From: DASZFV01 sp035549075 | GTDB taxonomy: Bacteria > Myxococcota_A > Polyangia > Fen-1088 | DNA length: 64,000 bases | Assembly (NCBI GenBank): GCA_035549075.1 | Contig: DASZRT010000092.1 | Span: forward strand, 1 to 64,000 | Direction of reading: 5' to 3' | Shown: positions 1-11,151 of the stretch, one piece after another | Numbering within the stretch: the stretch's first letter is position 1 | Layout: every line of letters starts with the position of its first letter | Position numbers and translations under genes: made by a program | Notes under the pieces: model-generated | Told to the model about the DNA's origin: nothing | Seen by the model: only the letters and a program-made list of their open reading frames with translations | Databases searched by the model: none

Positions 1-399
1 CTCTTCGACCGCAGGACCAGCCGCGGCCACTTTGCGCGCCGGCCCGCCCTCACGCGCGCGCAGGATCTCGTCGGCGGCGCGCCCCAGCGCCGCGGGCGCG
101 CCGCGCGAGACGGCGCCCAAGATCTCCGCGGGCTCGTTTTCGAGCGCGCGCCGCAACCACCCCGGGTGCACGCCCTCGACGCCAGCGGGCGTGGCGACGG
201 TTGCCGCGAGCGCCGCCAGCTCTCGCGCCCGCGCGTCGTCGTCGAGCGCCGCGAGCGCGTCGAGCGCCGCCCGGCAGCGCGCGCCCGCCTCACCCGCGAG
301 CCTGACCGACGCGCGCCCGTCGCCGCGCGCGAGCGCGAGCACCGCCCCCTGCTCGTCGACCGAGAGCGTTTCCGACAGCGCCGCCACCACGTCAGTCAC
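1..399 (-). CDS. Hypothetical protein, N-terminal part (runs off left edge)
   Basis: An open leftward frame starts at a GTG at 399 and is still open at base 1, giving about 133 residues. It is very rich in Ala, Arg, Glu and Leu, has no signal peptide or membrane segment, and looks like a soluble helical protein. The only aromatic-bearing stretch is near residue 80 (HPGWLRRALE). I chose this frame because codon third positions are strongly G/C and amino-acid use is balanced, whereas the overlapping rightward frames are Arg/Ser/Ala-only shadows. It is divergent from the lipoprotein gene starting at 466. I do not recognise the family. Confidence 0.6.
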   Translation of the reverse strand, partial: MTDVVAALSETLSVDEQGAVLALARGDGRASVRLAGEAGARCRAALDALAALDDDARARELAALAATVATPAGVEGVHPGWLRRALENEPAEILGAVSRGAPAALGRAADEILRAREGGPARKVAAAGPAVEE

Positions 400-465
400 G
401 CGCGCATCATCGTGCGCCGCCCCGACGCTGGCAACCCCGGCCGGGCGCGGTGCTACGCTCCCCTC

Positions 466-1542
466 GTGCGCGGCGCGAACGTCGGCCTGGTCCTGCTCGC
501 TCTGCTCGCCGCCTGCGGCGACGGCACGCCCGCCAGCCGCCACGCCCGCCTCTACGCCCTCTCGACCGGCGACGCCGGCCAGACCGGCGGCTCGAACCAC
601 GCCCTCACGATCATCGACCTGCCGACCTGGAAGGTCACGCGCACCGTTGCGGTCCCCGGCGCCGGCCGCGCCTTCCTCGCGCGAGATCCCTCGGGGCGCC
701 TTTGGGTGACGCATCACGGACCCGACAACGCGTTCGAATCCGGCGCCGAGCTGTTCTCGCCCGAAGGCGACAAGCTCGCCGACGTCGCGACCTGCAAGGG
801 CGGCCACCGTGCCGTCTTCGGCATGGGCGACGCCTGGGTTGCGTGCGAAGAGAACGACTTTCAAGGCGCGCTCGCCCAGATCGACCTCGGGACGCTCGCG
901 CCCGTCACGGCCGTGCCGACGGCGCTCCGCTTCCCCGAGTCGGACGTCTTCGCCGTGACGTCGGCCGGCCTCATGGGAAGTCGCATCGTCGTCGCGGGCG
1001 CCGTCAACACGGGCTCGGGCGTGCTCGTCCTCGACGGCTCCGACGCCGCCCCCCGCTCGATTTTGTTCGGCGCCGCCAACTTCGGCACCGCGCTCAGCCA
1101 CGGCGAGGACGCGGTTTTGTTGAACGCCGAGAGCGGCCTGGTTCGTCCGCCCGGCACGATCCCCGACGTGATCAAGATGTCGGGCAGCCCCGTCGTCGTG
1201 ACGAACCTGACCGCCGCCCCCTCGCCGCAGACCGGCGTCGTCGTGGGCGACGCGCTCTACGTCGCCGGGCAGGTCGACGGCGTCACCTCGCCCACCTTCG
1301 CGCGGGTGGCCGTCGGCGAGCGCGCCGGGGCCGGCGGCCCTTGGCCGACCTCCCTCCGAGGCCAAGCGGCGGCCATGGCCACCGACGGGACGGCCGTCTT
1401 CGTGGCCCTCGAACGCCCCGATTCCGACGACGCGGACGGCCTGTACGAGCTCGACACGGGGACGGGCGCCCTGACCCTCCGCCTGGCCCTGGCCGACGTG
1501 ACCGACCTGGCTTTTGCGCCCCCGTCCGCGTCAGGAAACTGA
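466..1542 (+). CDS. Lipoprotein with propeller-like repeats
   Basis: The GTG start at 466 is chosen because it opens directly into a lipoprotein signal ending in the lipobox LLAAC (Cys17); the frame is open upstream but that part reads as low-complexity Arg-rich sequence. The mature protein (about 340 residues) resembles surface or periplasmic proteins that track values over repeated beta-strand units: patterns such as WKVTRTV, GRLWVTHHG and ALYVAGQVDG recur and suggest a beta-propeller. No catalytic motif is visible, so only location (lipid-anchored in the envelope) and fold class are inferred. It lies 60 bases upstream of typA on the same strand. Confidence 0.7.
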   Translation: MRGANVGLVLLALLAACGDGTPASRHARLYALSTGDAGQTGGSNHALTIIDLPTWKVTRTVAVPGAGRAFLARDPSGRLWVTHHGPDNAFESGAELFSPEGDKLADVATCKGGHRAVFGMGDAWVACEENDFQGALAQIDLGTLAPVTAVPTALRFPESDVFAVTSAGLMGSRIVVAGAVNTGSGVLVLDGSDAAPRSILFGAANFGTALSHGEDAVLLNAESGLVRPPGTIPDVIKMSGSPVVVTNLTAAPSPQTGVVVGDALYVAGQVDGVTSPTFARVAVGERAGAGGPWPTSLRGQAAAMATDGTAVFVALERPDSDDADGLYELDTGTGALTLRLALADVTDLAFAPPSASGN

Positions 1543-1602
1543 CTCGTGACGGACCCGCGACTTGCGCCGGGGCCCTTCACCGGGTAAGTCTCCCGACCCG
1601 TC

Positions 1603-3474
<1,872 letters not shown>

Positions 3475-3520
3475 CGATGCGGCAGACGAGAGAGGCGTTC
3501 TTCCCTCTCGTCCGTTTCTT

Positions 3521-3563
3521 TCCCCCTCGCCCCGCGCCGCGGGGAGAGGGTCGGGGTGAGGGG
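3521..3563. repeat. Palindromic C/G-rich intergenic element
   Basis: Between typA and the next gene lies a run reading CCCTCGCCCCGCG, then its near inverse CGCGGGGAGAGGG, and then GGTGAGGGG. The arms can form a strong hairpin. Elements of this kind are common intergenic palindromes in high-GC proteobacteria; here it could act as a typA transcription terminator or be a REP-like repeat. I saw no second copy in the window. Confidence 0.5.
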
Positions 3564-3571
3564 TCCGGGCT

Positions 3572-4561
3572 GTGAAAGGCCTCGTCAGTCGCGTGGCCCT
3601 CGGCGTCGCCGCCGGGGTCGCGATCTACGTCGGGTTCACGATCTGGGCGAACGCGGGCAAGGTCGCCGCGGCGCTCGCGTCGTTCCAGTGGCGGTGGGCG
3701 GCGCTCGCGTGCCTGCTGGCCGCGGGCAACTACCTGGTCCGCTTCGGACGCTGGCAGTACTACCTGCGCGTGCTCGGGCTGCGCATAGAGCCGCGCGACA
3801 GCCTGCTCGTGTTCTTCGCGGGCTTCTCGCTCACCGTGACGCCGGGCAAGCTGGGCGAGGCCGTCAAAGCCTTCCTGCTGCGCGCCTCGCACGGCATCCC
3901 CGTGGCGCGCACGGCGCCCATCGTCGTCGCCGAGCGCGTGACGGATCTCCTGGCGCTGCTCGTGCTCGCGCTCGCCGGCGTGTTCCAGTTCGACGTCGAC
4001 CGGCGCTTCCTCGTCGCCGCGGCCGTGCTCGTGCTGGGGGGCGTGCTCGTCGTCTCCGTGGATCCCCTCGCCGAGCTGGCGCTCGCGATCGCGGCGCGCC
4101 TGCCCGTCGTCAGGCGCTTCGCGCCCAAGCTGCGCGAGATGCACGCGAGCACGGCGGCGCTGCTGCACCCGCGCGCGCTCGTGCTCGCGACGATCATCTC
4201 GACGGCGTCGTGGTTCCTCGAGTGCCTCGCCTTCTGGGTCGTCGTGCGCGGCTTCCCGGGCGCGGGCCTCGACCTGCGCGCCGGCACGTTCATCTACGCG
4301 TCGATGACGATCGCGGGCGCGCTGTCGTTCCTGCCGGGCGGCCTCGGCGTCACCGAGGTCGGCATGCTGGCGATGCTCGTGAAGTTCGGCGTCGGCATCG
4401 ACCGCGGCCAGGCCGCCGCGGCGACGTTCGTCACGCGCGCGACGACGCTGTGGTTCGCCGTGGCGCTGGGCCTGCCCGCCCTCATCCTCTACGCGCGCCG
4501 CAAGCACGTCGCCGTCGACGGCGTCACCGCCGCCTCCGAAGACGCGCCCGCGGCCACGTAG
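3572..4561 (+). CDS. Lysylphosphatidylglycerol synthase-like / UPF0104 membrane protein
   Basis: Integral inner-membrane protein of 329 residues with about eight hydrophobic segments. It has features of the COG0392 (LPG_synthase_TM) family: an N-terminal amphipathic helix and first membrane span, the FGRWQYYLRVLG loop, the GFSLTVTPGKLGE motif (near residues 85-98) and the late SFLPGGLGVTE motif. Members are the flippase half of MprF or stand-alone proteins linked to lipid or glycolipid translocation; the soluble aminoacyl-transferase domain is absent here. The start is GTG at 3572 (VKGLVSRVALG). The substrate cannot be told from sequence. Confidence 0.85.
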   Translation: MKGLVSRVALGVAAGVAIYVGFTIWANAGKVAAALASFQWRWAALACLLAAGNYLVRFGRWQYYLRVLGLRIEPRDSLLVFFAGFSLTVTPGKLGEAVKAFLLRASHGIPVARTAPIVVAERVTDLLALLVLALAGVFQFDVDRRFLVAAAVLVLGGVLVVSVDPLAELALAIAARLPVVRRFAPKLREMHASTAALLHPRALVLATIISTASWFLECLAFWVVVRGFPGAGLDLRAGTFIYASMTIAGALSFLPGGLGVTEVGMLAMLVKFGVGIDRGQAAAATFVTRATTLWFAVALGLPALILYARRKHVAVDGVTAASEDAPAAT

Positions 4562-4573
4562 CAGGGCGAGACC

Positions 4574-5113
4574 TCACGCCGCCGCGCGCACGAGGGGGAA
4601 GTCGATCTCGGTGCCCACGACGAGGTTGAAGTAGTTCGTGAACATCGTGAGCCCGACGTTGGCGACGACCTCGAGCAGCTCGGCGTCGCTCGCGCCCGCG
4701 AGGCGCACCTCGGCGAGCGCCGCGTCCGAGACGTTGCCACGCCCGTCGACGATGGCACGCGCGAAGCGCAGGAGCGCGTCCGTCTTCGGGACGGCCGACC
4801 GCGCGCGCCGCGCCTCGGCGACGGCCGCCTCGGACATCCCGGCGCCGGCGCCGAGCGCGCTGTGCGCCGACAGGCAATAGTCGCACGCGTTCGCCTGCGA
4901 GACGGCGAGCGCGATCGCCTCGCGCACGGGCGCGCGCAGCGTGCCACGCGCCGTCGACGTGAAGCCGTTGACGAGCCACTCGAGGACGGACGGCGCCTGC
5001 GCGGCGACGCGGAACATGTTGGGCGTCGCGCCCAGCATGCGCTGCACGCCGGCGAGCGTGTCGGCGGTCTTGCCCTGGGCCTGGCTGACGTCGAGAGCGG
5101 GGATGTGCGACAT
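4574..5113 (-). CDS. Carboxymuconolactone decarboxylase / AhpD-like peroxidase
   Basis: A 179-residue AhpD-fold protein with the redox pair CDYC (Cys77, Cys80) followed by His84 in the pattern ACDYCLSAHS, the signature of alkylhydroperoxidase-like CMD proteins. Family members reduce organic peroxides using the Cys pair. The real start is the ATG at 5113 (MSHIPALDV); the frame stays open far upstream only by chance, in high-GC sequence opposite the LysR gene. It is divergent from the LysR regulator at 5237, a common pairing suggesting that this regulator controls it. Confidence 0.9.
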   Translation of the reverse strand: MSHIPALDVSQAQGKTADTLAGVQRMLGATPNMFRVAAQAPSVLEWLVNGFTSTARGTLRAPVREAIALAVSQANACDYCLSAHSALGAGAGMSEAAVAEARRARSAVPKTDALLRFARAIVDGRGNVSDAALAEVRLAGASDAELLEVVANVGLTMFTNYFNLVVGTEIDFPLVRAAA

Positions 5114-5236
5114 GACGGTCTCCTTGCTGGTTCCTTCGAGGCCGCGAGCGCCGCGTCCCCATGCCGTCAAGCTAGACGCCTCACCGGGCTGCAACAATTG
5201 ATGCCATTGATGATGACCATTCCGTAAAATGGAACA
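5114..5236. promoter_or_regulatory. Divergent promoter region between AhpD-like and LysR genes
   Basis: This 123-base region is clearly more A/T-rich than its surroundings near 5195-5236. It carries a direct repeat (ATTGATG, then CCATTGATG, around 5198-5213) and an inverted repeat TTCC-N7-GGAA (5220-5234) directly next to the LysR start codon. LysR proteins usually bind such dyads in the shared intergenic region to autoregulate and to control the divergent gene; the assignment of the site is inference. Confidence 0.5.
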
Positions 5237-6130
5237 ATGGATCGCCTGGAAGAGTGGCGCGTCTTCATCGCCGTCGCCGGCCAGCGCAGCTTCACGCGGG
5301 CCGCGCGCGCCCTGGGCCGCTCGCCGCAGGCCGCGACGCGCGCCGTGGCCGCCCTCGAGGCGAGGCTGCGCACGCGGCTGCTCAACCGCACGACGCGCTC
5401 TGTGTCGCTCACGGCCGACGGCGAGCGCCACCTCGAGCGCGGGCGCCGCGCCGTCGCCGAGCTGGACCTCCTCGAGACCGGCGACGACGCACGCGCGCCG
5501 CTCGCTGGTCGCCTCGCCGTGACGGCGCCCGTGCTCTTCGGTCAGCTCCACCTGCTCCCCGTCGTCGCCGACTTCCTCGGTCGTCACGACGGCGTCGACG
5601 TCCGGCTCGCGCTGCTCGATCGCGTCGTCTCGCTGGCCGACGAGGGCGTCGACCTCGCCGTGCGCCTCGGGCCGCTGCCCGACTCGGCGCTGCGCGCGCG
5701 CCTCGTGGGCCAGGTGAGATCCGTGCTCTGCGCGAGCCCCGCCTACCTCGCGCGCGCCGGCGTCCCCCGGACGCCGGAGGCGCTGGCGCACCACGCCTGC
5801 GTCGCGTTCTCGGCGACGACGCCCGTGCCCGATCGCTGGACCTTCACGCGGCCAGGGCGCCGCCCGCGCGCCGTCGCCGTGCGTCCGCGGCTCGTCGTCA
5901 ACACGGGCCAGGCGGCGATCGACGCCGCCCTCGCGGGCCTGGGCGTCGTGCGCGTCCTCTCGTATCAGGTGGCGGCGCTCGTCGCCGCAGGGAAGCTCGA
6001 GCCCGTGCTGGCGGGCTTCGGCCGCGACGCGGTGCCCGTCCACGTCGTCCACCTCCCGGGGCCCCAGCCACGCCCCGTGACGGCCTTCCTCGACTTCGCC
6101 GTCGAGCGCTTGCGAAAGCGCCTCGCTTGA
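5237..6130 (+). CDS. LysR-family transcriptional regulator
   Basis: A 297-residue regulator. The N-terminal winged helix-turn-helix covers about residues 1-60 (EWRVFIAVAGQRSFTRAARAL, then a recognition-helix region with SPQAATRAVAALE), and a LysR substrate-binding domain covers about residues 90-290. Length and layout fit the CrgA/AaeR-like group. The ATG at 5237 puts the HTH at the usual position. Divergent transcription from the AhpD-like peroxidase suggests that it responds to oxidative or aromatic stress and controls that gene; the effector is unknown. Confidence 0.93.
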   Translation: MDRLEEWRVFIAVAGQRSFTRAARALGRSPQAATRAVAALEARLRTRLLNRTTRSVSLTADGERHLERGRRAVAELDLLETGDDARAPLAGRLAVTAPVLFGQLHLLPVVADFLGRHDGVDVRLALLDRVVSLADEGVDLAVRLGPLPDSALRARLVGQVRSVLCASPAYLARAGVPRTPEALAHHACVAFSATTPVPDRWTFTRPGRRPRAVAVRPRLVVNTGQAAIDAALAGLGVVRVLSYQVAALVAAGKLEPVLAGFGRDAVPVHVVHLPGPQPRPVTAFLDFAVERLRKRLA

Positions 6131-6176
6131 GGTCGCCCGCCGCTGGCGCGAAGGCACGCGGGCGCGGGGGCGCCGG

Positions 6177-6953
6177 CTACTTTTCGGCGAGCTTTTCGAA
6201 CGCGCGCAGGAGCTCGAGCGGCAGCGGGAACAGGATCGTGGAGTTCTTCTCGACGGCGATCTCGGCCAGCGTCTGCAGGTAGCGCATCTGCACCGCGGTC
6301 GGGTTCTGCGAGATTTTGTTGGCAGCCGCGAGCAGCTGCTCCGAAGCGAGGAGCTCGCCGTCGGCGGCGATGACCTTGGCGCGCTTCTCGCGCTCGGCTT
6401 CGGCTTGCCGGCCCATGGCGCGCTGGATCTGCTCGGGCAGGTCGACGCTCTTGAGCTCGACCGACGAGACCTCGATGCCCCACGGCTCGGTGGCCGCGTC
6501 GATGATCCCGCGCAGCCGCTGTGACAGCTTCTCGCGGTCGGCGAGGAGCTCGTCGAGCGTGACCTCGCCCAGCACCGAGCGCAGCGTCGTCTGAGCGATC
6601 TGACTCGTCGCGAAGAGGAAGTTCTCGACGGCGATCACCGACTCCTTCGGATCCTTGACCTTGAAGTACACGACCGCCGAGACCTTGAGGCTGACGTTGT
6701 CGCGTGTGATGACGTCCTGGCTCGGGACCTCGAAGACGACGACGCGCTTCGAGACGATCACCGCCCGATCGATGGGCCAAATCACGAAGACGAGGCCCGG
6801 CCCGCGCACGTCCGGGAGGACCTTGCCGAGGCGGAAGACGACCGCGCGCTCGTACTCCTTCACGACGCGAACGCACGAGAAGAGGTACGCGACGAGGGCG
6901 ATGCCGAGCGCGACGATCCATACCGCCGAGCCCAAGACGTTTTCGATGGCCAT
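6177..6953 (-). CDS. SPFH/band 7 (slipin-type stomatin) protein
   Basis: A 258-residue stomatin homologue: an N-terminal hydrophobic hairpin or span (about residues 8-28), then the SPFH domain with YERAVVFRLGK, GPGLVFVIWPID and WGIEVSSVELKSVDLP, then a coiled-coil AEREKRAKVIAA segment. Such proteins form oligomeric rings or scaffolds on the membrane and influence membrane-protein turnover. ATG at 6953 (MAIENVLG) is chosen over the upstream ATG-like start because it places the membrane segment at the N-terminus. The usual neighbour, an NfeD-type protease, is not adjacent. Confidence 0.92.
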   Translation of the reverse strand: MAIENVLGSAVWIVALGIALVAYLFSCVRVVKEYERAVVFRLGKVLPDVRGPGLVFVIWPIDRAVIVSKRVVVFEVPSQDVITRDNVSLKVSAVVYFKVKDPKESVIAVENFLFATSQIAQTTLRSVLGEVTLDELLADREKLSQRLRGIIDAATEPWGIEVSSVELKSVDLPEQIQRAMGRQAEAEREKRAKVIAADGELLASEQLLAAANKISQNPTAVQMRYLQTLAEIAVEKNSTILFPLPLELLRAFEKLAEK

Positions 6954-7054
6954 GTCGGCATCTTGGACCGAGCCGGGAACCACGCAAGCCGCCGTCGCCG
7001 CTTCACGCGCTTGTCACGCGCGAGGCGCCTCGGATGGCGTACCATCTTGGCGCT

Positions 7055-8653
7055 ATGCGCATCGCGGCCCTCGACTGCGGTTCGAACTCGTTCCATCTCA
7101 TCGTCGCCGACGTCGAGACGGGCGGGCGCATCCAGATCCTCGACCGCGCCAAAGAGATGGTGCGGCTCGGCGACTCGACCCTCCACACGGGCGTGATCCC
7201 GCCCGAGATCTTCCGGCGCGCGCTCGAGGCGCTCGGGTTCCTGCGACGCATCGCCGACCGCCACAAGCCCGACGCGCTGGTCGCCGTCGCGACGAGCGCC
7301 GTGCGCGAGGCGCAGAACGGCGGCGAGTTCGTGCGCGCCGCGCGCGACGAGGTCGGCGTCGACATCAAGGTCATCCGCGGCGACGAGGAGGCGCGTCTCA
7401 TCTACCTGGGCGCGCGCTCGTCGCTCGACCTCGGCAAGCGGCGCGTCGCGCTTTTTGATCTGGGCGGCGGGTCGCTCGAGATCATCCTCGCCGACGCGCA
7501 GGAGCTGTACTTCGCGGCCTCGCTGAAGATGGGCGTCATCCGCCTCACCGAGGCGTGCCCGGTGTCCGATCCGCCCACGCCGCGCGAGCGCGCTCAGCTG
7601 GCCGATCGCGCGCGCTCGATGCTCGAGCCCGTGATCGCCCGCGTGCGCGCCATGGGCTTCGACTTCGTCGCGTTCACGTCGGGCACGGCGTCGGCGCTCG
7701 CGGGCCTGCTCGGCGTCGAGCGCGAGCGCGCCGGCAGCCAGCGGACCACGGCGTTGCCGCACAAGGCGCTCGTCGAGCTCGAGAAGAAGCTGGGCGGCCT
7801 GCGCGCCATCGAGCGCGCCCGCCTGCCGGGCCTCGACGCGCGGCGCGGCGACACGATCTACACGGGCGCCGTCGTGCTGCGCACGGTGCTCGACCTCACG
7901 GGCGCCGACGAGGCCACGCTGTGCGAGACGGCGCTGCGCGAAGGCATCGTCGCCGACTACGTCGCGAGCCACCGCCCCGGCATCCTGCTGGTCGAAGAGT
8001 TCCCCGACCTGCGCCGCCGCAGCGTCATGGAGCTCGCGCGCCGCTGCCAGTTCCGCGAAGAGCACGCGACGCACGTCGCGCGCCTCGCGCTCTCGATCTT
8101 CCACCAGACGCGGCGCCTGCACGGACTTCCCAAGGGCGACGCCGAGCTGCTCGAGTACGCGGCGCTGTTGCACGACATCGGCTTCCACGTCGCGCCGCAC
8201 CGGCACCACCGCCACACCGAGTACCTCATCCAGAGCCACGACATGTCGGGCTTCTCGCGCGACGAGGTGAACGTCATCGCGCTCGTCGCGCGTTACCACC
8301 GCAAGGCCGAGCCCAGCAAGAACCACGACTCGTTCGCGGCGCTGTCGAAGAGCGATCGCAACCGCGTGCGCCACCTCGCCGCGATCCTGCGCGTCGCCGA
8401 CGGCCTCGATCGCACGGCGGGCCGCCTCGTGCGCGCCGTCCGCTGCGTCGTCACCGACAAGACGATCGAGATGCGCGTCGACGTCGACGGCGACCCCGAG
8501 CTGGAGCTGTGGGCGGCGCGCCGCAAGGGCGACCTGCTCGAGGAGCTCTCGGGCCGCAAGCTGCGCCTCACCGTCGACGCCGTCCGCGAGACCGCGGGAT
8601 CAGACGGCGGCGACGCGCTCTCGCACGCTCAGCGCATCAAGATCGTCAAGTAG
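7055..8653 (+). CDS. Ppx/GppA phosphatase with C-terminal HD domain
   Basis: A 532-residue member of the ASKHA-fold exopolyphosphatase / pppGpp phosphohydrolase family. The N-terminus ALDCGSNSFHLIVADV and the second motif FDLGGGSLEI bind nucleotide/phosphate; an EEHATHVARL ... LLHDIGFH region (His337, His340, His373-Asp374) forms the HD domain found in long Ppx proteins. Likely role: polyphosphate and/or (p)ppGpp hydrolysis in the cytoplasm. ATG at 7055 fits the family start (MRIAALDCGS). Its 3' end overlaps the convergent TauE/SafE gene by 8 bases. Confidence 0.93.
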   Translation: MRIAALDCGSNSFHLIVADVETGGRIQILDRAKEMVRLGDSTLHTGVIPPEIFRRALEALGFLRRIADRHKPDALVAVATSAVREAQNGGEFVRAARDEVGVDIKVIRGDEEARLIYLGARSSLDLGKRRVALFDLGGGSLEIILADAQELYFAASLKMGVIRLTEACPVSDPPTPRERAQLADRARSMLEPVIARVRAMGFDFVAFTSGTASALAGLLGVERERAGSQRTTALPHKALVELEKKLGGLRAIERARLPGLDARRGDTIYTGAVVLRTVLDLTGADEATLCETALREGIVADYVASHRPGILLVEEFPDLRRRSVMELARRCQFREEHATHVARLALSIFHQTRRLHGLPKGDAELLEYAALLHDIGFHVAPHRHHRHTEYLIQSHDMSGFSRDEVNVIALVARYHRKAEPSKNHDSFAALSKSDRNRVRHLAAILRVADGLDRTAGRLVRAVRCVVTDKTIEMRVDVDGDPELELWAARRKGDLLEELSGRKLRLTVDAVRETAGSDGGDALSHAQRIKIVK

Positions 8654-9599
8654 CGGCGCCGCTCGCGGAGACCGACGACGACGTCGCGCCGCTCGACGCC
8701 ACGGGCACGGCCTCGGCCTCGCGCTTCGCTTCGCGGCGCGCGGCCAGCCGGCGCTTCACGTCGGGCACCGCGAACGCCAGCACGACGAGGACGACGGCCG
8801 CGACGGCGAACGGGAACATCGCGTTGCTCACGCCCAGCAGCTTGAACGCCGACGACGACAGCGCGATCACGAGGATGGGCCGCAAGAGCCCGTCGGGCGC
8901 ACGCGAGGACACGCGCGCGCCGAGGTACACGCCCGGGATCGCGCCTACGAGGATCGAGCTCGTGAGCGCGAGCTTGAAGTCGCCGAGCAGCAGGTGCCCC
9001 AGCGCCGCCGACGCGACCAGCGGGATCGCCTGCACGAGATCGGTGCCCACGAGATCCGCGAGGCGGAACTGCGGGTAGAGCAGCAGCAGGAGCACGATCA
9101 TGAGCGACCCCGAGCCGACCGACGTCATGCCGACGACGAGGCCGCCGAAGGCGCCCACGAGGATCGTCGGGATGATGCGCACGGGGACGTCGACGCCGAC
9201 GACGGGCGCATGACGCCGGCGCGCCAGCAGCGGGCGCGCGACGATGCCCGTCGACGCGAGCAACAGCGCCCACCCGAGGCCCGTCTTCACGGTCTGCTGC
9301 AGCGCCGGCCCCGCCGCGAAGTGCTTCAAGAGCAGCACGCCCAGGAACGCGCAAGGCAGCGAGCCCACCATGAGCCACTTCGCGAGGCCGAGCTTCACCG
9401 TGCCGCGGCGCAGGTGAACGCCGCCGCCGATGGGCTTCATGATGACGGCGGCGACCACGTCGCTCGACACGGCGGCGAGCGGCTGCACGCCGAAGACGAG
9501 CACGAGCATCGGCGTCATGAGCGCGCCGCCGCCGACGCCGGTGAGGCCGACGATCGTGCCCACGATGAAGCCGCCCAAGGCGATGGGCAGATCGATCAC
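8646..9599 (-). CDS. TauE/SafE family sulfite/sulfonate-type permease
   Basis: A polytopic inner-membrane protein of 317 residues with about eight membrane spans. The paired family motifs are present: GTIVGLTGVGGGALMTP near residue 15 and the second-half repeat GGLVVGMTSVGSGSLMI. TauE/SafE proteins export or import small organosulfur or carboxylate anions. No sulfur-metabolism gene is nearby, so the substrate is open. The start ATG at 9599 gives the typical first span. Confidence 0.92.
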   Translation of the reverse strand: MIDLPIALGGFIVGTIVGLTGVGGGALMTPMLVLVFGVQPLAAVSSDVVAAVIMKPIGGGVHLRRGTVKLGLAKWLMVGSLPCAFLGVLLLKHFAAGPALQQTVKTGLGWALLLASTGIVARPLLARRRHAPVVGVDVPVRIIPTILVGAFGGLVVGMTSVGSGSLMIVLLLLLYPQFRLADLVGTDLVQAIPLVASAALGHLLLGDFKLALTSSILVGAIPGVYLGARVSSRAPDGLLRPILVIALSSSAFKLLGVSNAMFPFAVAAVVLVVLAFAVPDVKRRLAARREAKREAEAVPVASSGATSSSVSASGAAT

Positions 9600-9687
9600 G
9601 GGGCAGGCCTCCGGCTTTTCACGAGAGTAGACGTATTTCCACTTTGATGAAGATTCAAGGGCTTTCTTTTCCGTTGGGCGGCGCGCG

Positions 9688-11058
9688 TCAGAGGGCCATG
9701 GCGACGACGACGAGCACCTCGTGCTCGTAGGCGCCGTTGTTGGCGACGTTCTCTTTGACGTTCTCGGTCGTGCCCTTGAGCGCCGTGAGGCCGTAGATGA
9801 ACGACGCGCGCACGCGCCGCCCGTACCAGTAGGTGAACGCGCCCGAGCCCGCGAGGACGCGCGTCGTCGCGAGGTTGGGATCGCCCAGGAACCCCTGCGT
9901 GCTCGTGAGGTCTTCTTTCAGCATCTCGCCGCGCAGCGCGAGCGTCACGCCGTGCGTGGGCGCGGCCTCGACGACGCGGCCGAGGCGCGTCGGCAGCTCT
10001 AGCCCCGCGCGCGGCAGCTGCCGCCCGTCGCCCAGCAGCCAGACCCACGCCTCGCCGTAGCCGCCCACCTGCTGCAGCTTCGCCCGGCCCATCGTCATGA
10101 GGCTCGCGCCGGTCGCCCCGACGCTGTCCTCGGTGAGGTCCTGCTTCTTGAAGAAGAACTCGCCGCGCACGCCGAAGAGATCGCCGACGGGCAGGTTGAG
10201 CTCGCCCCCGAACGCGAGCAGCGAGCCGTTCTGGCGCAGCGCGAGCGACGTCGCGCCGCTCGACGTCCACGCGGGATCGAAGACGACGAAGCCGCCCGGC
10301 GTCGCCTGCGGCACGAACGGCTGCGCGCCGCCGCGCTGCCCAAGCCACGCCGAGCCGCCGAGCGAAGCCGCGCGCAAGCTGTCGACCGACGAGCGCGCGA
10401 GAGGCGCGAGCACGACGCGGCCGATGACGTCGATTTGATCGTCGGCGTTCTGGAAGGCCGGGCCGTCGCCGTTGAAGAGGCCCACCGAATAGTGAAACGT
10501 GCGCGCCGAGTCGACGCCCTGGACCATGACGCCGACGTCCTTGCGAAACGGCGCGCCCACGGCGCGGCCCACGAGCGAGCGCTCGAGGAACGGCGCGTAG
10601 CCTTCGAGCGTGCGGTTCTCGAACGAGAACGGCACGTCGAAGCGGCCCGCCTGTAGGATCACGAGGTCGCCCATGGGCGCCCACGCCGCGAACATGTCGG
10701 TGGGCGCCGTGCCGCCGGGCGCGAGCGGCGCGCTGCCCGTCGCGAAGTCGCCCGCGACGTCGAAGTAGAACTGGTCGCCCATCCACCCCGCGAGCTCGAC
10801 GCGCGCGCGGCGAAGCACGAAGCCGCTCTTCGGGTCGTTGCGCGGGAAGAAGGCGCCGCCCACCTCGAGCCGCAGGTGCGGCAGCAGCACGATCTCGTTT
10901 CCGGGCGAGCGCACGAACGGCTGTTCGCCCGCGAAGCCTGCCAGTGGATCGTGCGGTCCCGGCGCCGGCTCGGCGTCTTGCGCGAGGGCGGCGCCAACGC
11001 GGCCGGTCAGCGCCAACGCCGCGACCAAGCTGGCAAAAGAGCGACGGCGGCGCGGCAT
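9688..11058 (-). CDS. Outer-membrane porin, phosphate-selective OprO/OprP type
   Basis: A 456-residue beta-barrel protein with an Arg-rich cleavable signal peptide (MPRRRRSFASL ... AALAQDAE). Then comes the OprO/P-like barrel start (LRLEVGGAFFPRNDP, GFVLRRARVELAGWMGDQFYFDV), with alternating strands throughout and a hydrophobic C-terminal strand ending VVVAMAL. The family forms trimeric anion channels, classically for phosphate or polyphosphate. An ATG four codons further upstream (11070) is an equally possible start. Nearby genes include the Ppx/GppA phosphatase, but on the opposite strand. Confidence 0.8.
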   Translation of the reverse strand: MPRRRRSFASLVAALALTGRVGAALAQDAEPAPGPHDPLAGFAGEQPFVRSPGNEIVLLPHLRLEVGGAFFPRNDPKSGFVLRRARVELAGWMGDQFYFDVAGDFATGSAPLAPGGTAPTDMFAAWAPMGDLVILQAGRFDVPFSFENRTLEGYAPFLERSLVGRAVGAPFRKDVGVMVQGVDSARTFHYSVGLFNGDGPAFQNADDQIDVIGRVVLAPLARSSVDSLRAASLGGSAWLGQRGGAQPFVPQATPGGFVVFDPAWTSSGATSLALRQNGSLLAFGGELNLPVGDLFGVRGEFFFKKQDLTEDSVGATGASLMTMGRAKLQQVGGYGEAWVWLLGDGRQLPRAGLELPTRLGRVVEAAPTHGVTLALRGEMLKEDLTSTQGFLGDPNLATTRVLAGSGAFTYWYGRRVRASFIYGLTALKGTTENVKENVANNGAYEHEVLVVVAMAL

Positions 11059-11151
11059 CGGCCGCCCCATTGTACCTGGCCTCCACGCTCCCCGCGCGGC
11101 CTGCCGTCACCGCCCGGCGGCAAGACGCGCGACTTATGAGATAATGTCCCC

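Noticed and set aside
725..745. tRNA T-arm-like GTTCGAATCC
   Set aside because: Lies inside the lipoprotein coding frame, and no acceptor or anticodon stems can be drawn around it.
6954..6983. Extended start for the slipin gene
   Set aside because: Upstream codons read MVPGSVQDAD before the real membrane-span start MAIENVLG; the ATG at 6953 fits the family better.
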